The position numbers and the translations under genes were made by a program. Below, one piece after another: positions 7,354 through 9,487 of a stretch of 9,487 nucleotides of DNA. Source of the stretch: an uncultured Eubacteriales bacterium. Its GTDB lineage: Bacteria > Bacillota > Clostridia > Oscillospirales > Butyricicoccaceae. Location of the stretch: contig CAKUPI010000056.1 of assembly GCA_934675045.1 (NCBI GenBank), forward strand, positions 1 through 9,487. The letters are read 5' to 3'. A model generated the notes under the pieces. It was not told the origin of the DNA, searched no databases, and saw nothing but the letters and a program-made list of their open reading frames with translations. Each line of letters starts with the position of its first letter. Within the stretch, counting starts at the first letter, position 1.

Positions 7354-7393
7354 CGCGTGCAGCCCAAAGCTTAGCTTAATGACATTGCCCCTC

Positions 7394-7409
7394 GGGGACG
7401 GCTTTTTTT
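7394..7409. terminator. Orphan right arm of a split terminator
   Basis: GGGGACGGC followed by seven T. No good partner is found next to it; the nearby CCCC leaves a loop of only two bases and a short stem. Its exact complement, AAAAAAGCCGTCCCC, lies at 5681-5695 on the far side of the low-GC cassette. It is read as half of an old bidirectional terminator between the pyr operon and the leftward operon ending at 7436. Confidence 0.6.
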
Positions 7410-7435
7410 ATGCGCTGCGGCGGAAAAACGGGGCA

Positions 7436-7900
7436 TTACGGCGATACGGCTACCAGCCGGAGCGGCTCTGCGTACTCCCCGCCGCGCACGGCGACGACAA
7501 GGGGGGCGCGGGAAAAATCGTGGGTGAAAACACTGGAAAGTTCGCCCATGTCGGTCTGCACCGAAAGGGTGACCTGCTGCACGCCCGCAAGGGCGGGGTC
7601 CAGGACAAAGCTCCGGTACCGCCCGATGGGCGAGCCGTCGGCCAGACTGCTGCCCTGCGTGCCGGTTTCCCACGTGACCGAGGCGGAAAAGAGCCGGGCG
7701 CCGCTGTCGTTCCACACCGCGACGCTGCCGTCGAAATCGGCGGGCGCATCGTACTGCAAAAATCCGGCGGCCGCGCCGTCGACTGCGGCGGAGAAGGCCT
7801 CGCAAAGCCGATCGCACGGCAACAGGGAAGCGGGGGTCAGGAAATGCAAAGCCGCCATCAGGGCGAGCAGTCCCAGATTGAACAGAGAGCGCAGCATCAT
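7436..7900 (-). CDS. Predicted exported or membrane-anchored protein, function unknown
   Basis: A 154-residue protein with a hydrophobic N-terminal segment (about 4-27: RSLFNLGLLALMAALHFLTP) that can be a signal peptide or single anchor. The remainder is rich in short beta-like stretches (GSVAVWN, ARLFSASVTWE, YRSFVLDP, QQVTLSVQTD, PLVVAVRGG), suggesting an extracytoplasmic beta-sandwich; I do not recognise a family. The start ATG overlaps the stop of the XRE gene as ATGA, and AGGAGG lies 7 nt before it, so translation is coupled to the regulator. It is the last gene of the leftward operon; its GC content matches the chromosome. A role in the same response as the DUF2975 protein is only inferred from position. 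Confidence 0.8.
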   Translation of the reverse strand: MMLRSLFNLGLLALMAALHFLTPASLLPCDRLCEAFSAAVDGAAAGFLQYDAPADFDGSVAVWNDSGARLFSASVTWETGTQGSSLADGSPIGRYRSFVLDPALAGVQQVTLSVQTDMGELSSVFTHDFSRAPLVVAVRGGEYAEPLRLVAVSP

Positions 7901-8121
7901 CGTGTTTCCTCCTCACTTTCGGGAATGTACTCCAAAATCTCGCCCGGCTGGCACTGCAAAACGCGGCACAGCGCCTCGAGCGTGGAAAAGCGCACGGCGC
8001 GGGCGTGGTTGTTTTTCAGGACGGAGAGGTTGGCGGGGGAGAGGTCGATGCGCGCGGCAAGCTCGCCGAGACTGATTTTGCGTCTGGCCATCACAACGTC
8101 CAGATTGATGAGAATGGGCAT
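7897..8121 (-). CDS. Small XRE-family (Cro/CI-type) transcriptional regulator
   Basis: A 74-residue protein that is almost only a helix-turn-helix domain. MPILINLDVVMARRKISLGE leads into the helices LGELAARI (18-25) and SPANLSVLKN (28-37), followed by RFSTLEALCRVLQCQPGEIL (44-63), the usual end of this fold. It matches the YozG-like small XRE type that accompanies DUF2975 proteins. The start ATG is preceded by AGAGGAAG about 8 nt away. It lies 21 nt after the DUF2975 gene and overlaps the next gene by 4 nt. It probably binds DNA as a dimer and controls its own operon; the dyad upstream of the operon promoter is a candidate site. Confidence 0.92.
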   Translation of the reverse strand: MPILINLDVVMARRKISLGELAARIDLSPANLSVLKNNHARAVRFSTLEALCRVLQCQPGEILEYIPESEEETR

Positions 8122-8142
8122 GAAGGCATCTTCCTCTTTTTT

Positions 8143-8700
8143 TCAGATTGTCAGGTCGTTTTCCTCGCGCAGGGCGGCCGCCTGTCCGAAAAGCGCCGCG
8201 ATGATCAGGCACAAAAGCCCGGCCATCAGAAAGACGGGGATAAACAGCGCGTTGTAGGTGAACAGGGGGGCCGGTGTGCGGTAATACAGGCAGGCCCAGA
8301 CGCAGCGCACCGCCGCCATGGCGCAGATGACAAAGCAGCAGCGGGAGGCCCTGCGCATGCTGCGCGCGTTGGAGCGCTGAAAGGGCCGCCCGGCGCGCAC
8401 CGTTTGCAGCACCATCAGCCCCTGCCACAAAATGATCACCGAGCACACGGCGCAGACCAGAAGAAAAAGGGTCAGAACGGCCTGCGCCGGCTCCGACCAG
8501 ACCCCGACAACGGCCAGCGCAAAAAAGTAGGCCGGTGAAAGCAGCGATTCGTCCGAATAAAAAAGCAGGGCGGAGAGCGGCTGGCCGCCGCGCCCCAGCA
8601 GAACAAGCCCCGGAAGAAAGGGGAGGACGACAAGGTTTAAAATGATCAGCAGAATGACGCACACGGACAAAACGTCGGACAGCCGTTTGCTTTGCGACAT
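8143..8700 (-). CDS. DUF2975 family integral membrane protein
   Basis: A 185-residue protein with four predicted membrane segments at about 10-35, 73-99, 119-141 and 149-176. The features typical of DUF2975 are GRPFQRSNARSMRRAS (104-119), in the loop between the second and third segment, and the closing ALREENDLTI (176-185). The family is of unknown biochemical function and is repeatedly found beside a small XRE regulator, as here, which suggests a membrane component that modulates or is modulated by that regulator. The start is the ATG at 8700, because AAGGAG (8712-8717 on this strand) lies 8 nt upstream; the GTG at 8709 overlaps the space next to that site. It is the first gene of the operon, 23 nt from the -10 box. 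Confidence 0.9.
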   Translation of the reverse strand: MSQSKRLSDVLSVCVILLIILNLVVLPFLPGLVLLGRGGQPLSALLFYSDESLLSPAYFFALAVVGVWSEPAQAVLTLFLLVCAVCSVIILWQGLMVLQTVRAGRPFQRSNARSMRRASRCCFVICAMAAVRCVWACLYYRTPAPLFTYNALFIPVFLMAGLLCLIIAALFGQAAALREENDLTI

Positions 8701-8723
8701 GGGAACCACTCCTTTTCAGGGCG

Positions 8724-8752
8724 ATCATATCGCAGGATTTTGCGTTTGTCAA
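8724..8752 (-). promoter_or_regulatory. Near-consensus sigma-A promoter of the DUF2975 operon
   Basis: Read on the minus strand: TTGACA (8752-8747), a 17-nt spacer, and TATGAT (8729-8724). Both boxes are at or near consensus, and the distance to the ATG at 8700 leaves a short leader that contains the ribosome binding site. Such a strong promoter suggests control by a repressor. Confidence 0.85.
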
Positions 8753-8760
8753 GATTTTTT

Positions 8761-8775
8761 TATCGATAATCGATA
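8761..8775. promoter_or_regulatory. Palindrome TATCGAT-A-ATCGATA, candidate operator
   Basis: Two perfect 7-nt half-sites with a 1-nt centre, 8 nt upstream of the -35 box of the leftward promoter. A further ATCGA occurs at 8782-8786. The position suits binding by the XRE regulator of the operon or by an activator; which one is not shown by the sequence. Confidence 0.45.
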
Positions 8776-9120
8776 TAAAACATCGAAAAGGCGGTGCGGA
8801 AAAGCCGGCGCGGCAGAGCGGGCAGGGGACGGCGGGCGCGAAAGCTGCGGGGAAAATGCCCAAAAAAAGGGCCGAAAAACCGGCAGAACGGTGAAATATA
8901 TGTAAGAGACTTATAGCTGCTATATATAAATTTCATTGGACGGGGGAGGGCGATTGTGCTACACTTTTGGTATATGGGCCGGAAGGGGCAGAGGTTTTCT
9001 GCGTCCGCAAAACGCCGCCGTCCCGCCTGCCGGGGCCGGTGAGGAACGGCCGCGCGGCCGCGTCCGGCCGCCGGAGGAGAACCGGCCGCACAGCAATGCA
9101 AGGGAAAGGAAGCGCAGACC
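8776..9120. other. Divergent intergenic region and GC-rich leader before the M81 gene
   Basis: No convincing gene. It holds an AT-rich patch at 8895-8935 with the dyad TATAGC-T-GCTATA (8912-8924), a weak promoter candidate at 8936-8965, and a very GC-rich leader from about 8975 to 9100 with the 14-nt self-complementary CGGCCGCGCGGCCG (9047-9060) and a small hairpin near 8988-9002. Open frames crossing it on both strands lack ribosome binding sites and look like high-GC artefacts. No known riboswitch could be recognised. Confidence 0.5.
8936..8965 (+). promoter_or_regulatory. Weak candidate promoter for the M81 gene
   Basis: TTGGAC (8936-8941), an 18-nt spacer, and the extended -10 form TGCTACACT (8957-8965). 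The -35 match is poor. If used, the transcript would carry a GC-rich leader of about 150 nt. A start in the nearby AT-rich stretch is also possible. Confidence 0.3.
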
Positions 9121-9487
9121 ATGAAAATCCTGTTTGGCATTCTCGGCAACGAAACCAACACCTTCTCGTCGGACATCGGCACCTTTGAGCGCTGGGCGCC
9201 CAACGGCTGGACGACCGGAGCCGACGTCATCACCCGTTATACCGGCACGACGTCCTATGCCGGCGGCATGATCGCCGCCGCCGCGGAGGAGGGCGTCGAG
9301 CTTGTTCCGACCGTCGAGCTGCACAGCGCCGGCCCGCTGATCACCAAAGAAGCCCTCGATTACGCCGTGGGCACCATGTGCTCGATGATGGCCGACAACC
9401 GCGAGGGCGTGCAGGGCGTCTGCCTCGGCCTGCACGGCGCCGGCGCCGCCGAAGGGACCGACGACCTCGAAGCGTACACCCTGAAAA
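9121..9487 (+). CDS. M81 family metallopeptidase (MlrC-like), 3' end missing
   Basis: The first 122 residues of an MlrC/DUF1485-type protein; the family runs to roughly 480-500 residues, so about three quarters lies beyond the window. The N-terminus MKILFGILGNETNTFSSDIG carries the family hallmark ETNTF (11-15), and GVCLGLHGAGAAEGTDDLE (99-117) is the second conserved block, with H105. The founding member, MlrC, degrades linearised microcystin, but most relatives act on unknown substrates, so no specific activity is assigned. The start ATG has AAAGGA about 10 nt upstream. The residue before ETNTF is Asn rather than the His common in the family. It is transcribed away from the DUF2975 operon and no neighbouring gene hints at its substrate. 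The zinc-binding part is expected downstream of the window edge. Confidence 0.88.
   Translation, partial: MKILFGILGNETNTFSSDIGTFERWAPNGWTTGADVITRYTGTTSYAGGMIAAAAEEGVELVPTVELHSAGPLITKEALDYAVGTMCSMMADNREGVQGVCLGLHGAGAAEGTDDLEAYTLK

Larger units (their letters stand above)
5696..7391. mobile_element. Low-GC accessory insertion lying between two halves of a terminator
   Basis: The base composition drops visibly from high GC to AT-rich near 5712 and recovers near 7385, and codon use changes with it. The flanks AAAAAAGCCGTCCCC (5681-5695) and TCGGGGACGGCTTTTTTT (7392-7409) would join into a perfect hairpin, GCCGTCCC stem with a CTCG loop, A-tract and T-tract, as expected of a terminator between convergent genes. 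CCCC occurs at both junctions (5692-5695 and 7388-7391), which could be a 4-bp target duplication, though C-runs are common here. Inside are two small genes with their own promoter and terminator and a long noncoding stretch. No transposase, integrase or convincing terminal repeat is visible, so the class of element and its exact ends are inferred. Confidence 0.5.

Noticed and set aside
5720..7370. Group II intron or IS element in the terminator
   Set aside because: No reverse transcriptase, transposase or integrase motif is encoded, and I could not recognise an intron domain V/VI-like end. The insertion is therefore left unclassified.
7379..8257. Plus-strand open frame of 292 codons opposite the leftward operon
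   Set aside because: The minus strand has three genes with ribosome binding sites, an ATGA overlap and recognisable XRE and DUF2975 features; the plus frame has none of these.
8760..9233. Minus-strand open frame of 157 codons across the intergenic region
   Set aside because: It overlaps the M81 start, the operator-like dyad and an AT-rich patch, and has no start signal.
1..9487. CRISPR arrays, tRNA or rRNA genes
   Set aside because: No regularly spaced repeats and no cloverleaf or rRNA-like segments were seen on either strand.

Overview
The window looks like a chromosomal piece of a high-GC member of the Bacillota, probably a gut-type Clostridia (Oscillospirales-like). The basis is the B. 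subtilis-like class 1B pyrK-pyrD pair, strong AGGAGG-type ribosome binding sites, and the XRE/DUF2975 gene pair that is common in that group. I cannot name a genus.

Positions 2-5682 (+) are the distal part of a pyrimidine biosynthesis operon: carB (5' end outside the window), pyrK, pyrD, pyrF, pyrE and a GNAT acetyltransferase of the ElaA type. Gaps are 37 nt or less and two junctions overlap, so co-transcription is likely. Together the enzymes make carbamoyl phosphate, oxidise dihydroorotate to orotate with electrons passed through PyrK, and convert orotate to UMP by PyrE then PyrF. carA, pyrB and pyrC are not in the window.

Positions about 5696-7391 are clearly lower in GC and use different codons. 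They look like an inserted accessory cassette. It carries a roughly 560-nt stretch without a convincing gene but with a large nested hairpin, then a consensus-like promoter with a repeated 12-mer, a 240-aa protein (ribbon-helix-helix-like N-terminus, possible PUA/EVE-like C-terminus), a 70-aa membrane protein and a perfect 16-bp-stem terminator. The cassette sits between two complementary arms, AAAAAAGCCGTCCCC (5681-5695) and GGGGACGGCTTTTTTT (7394-7409). Joined, these would form a canonical bidirectional terminator, so the cassette appears to have inserted in the loop of an older terminator between two convergent transcription units. No transposase or integrase is visible.

Positions 7436-8700 (-) return to high GC and hold a compact operon transcribed leftward from a near-consensus promoter: a DUF2975 membrane protein, a small XRE regulator and a predicted exported protein of unknown function that overlaps the regulator gene by ATGA. 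Divergent from it, after a roughly 420-nt intergenic region, starts an M81-family (MlrC-like) metallopeptidase at 9121, cut by the window end.
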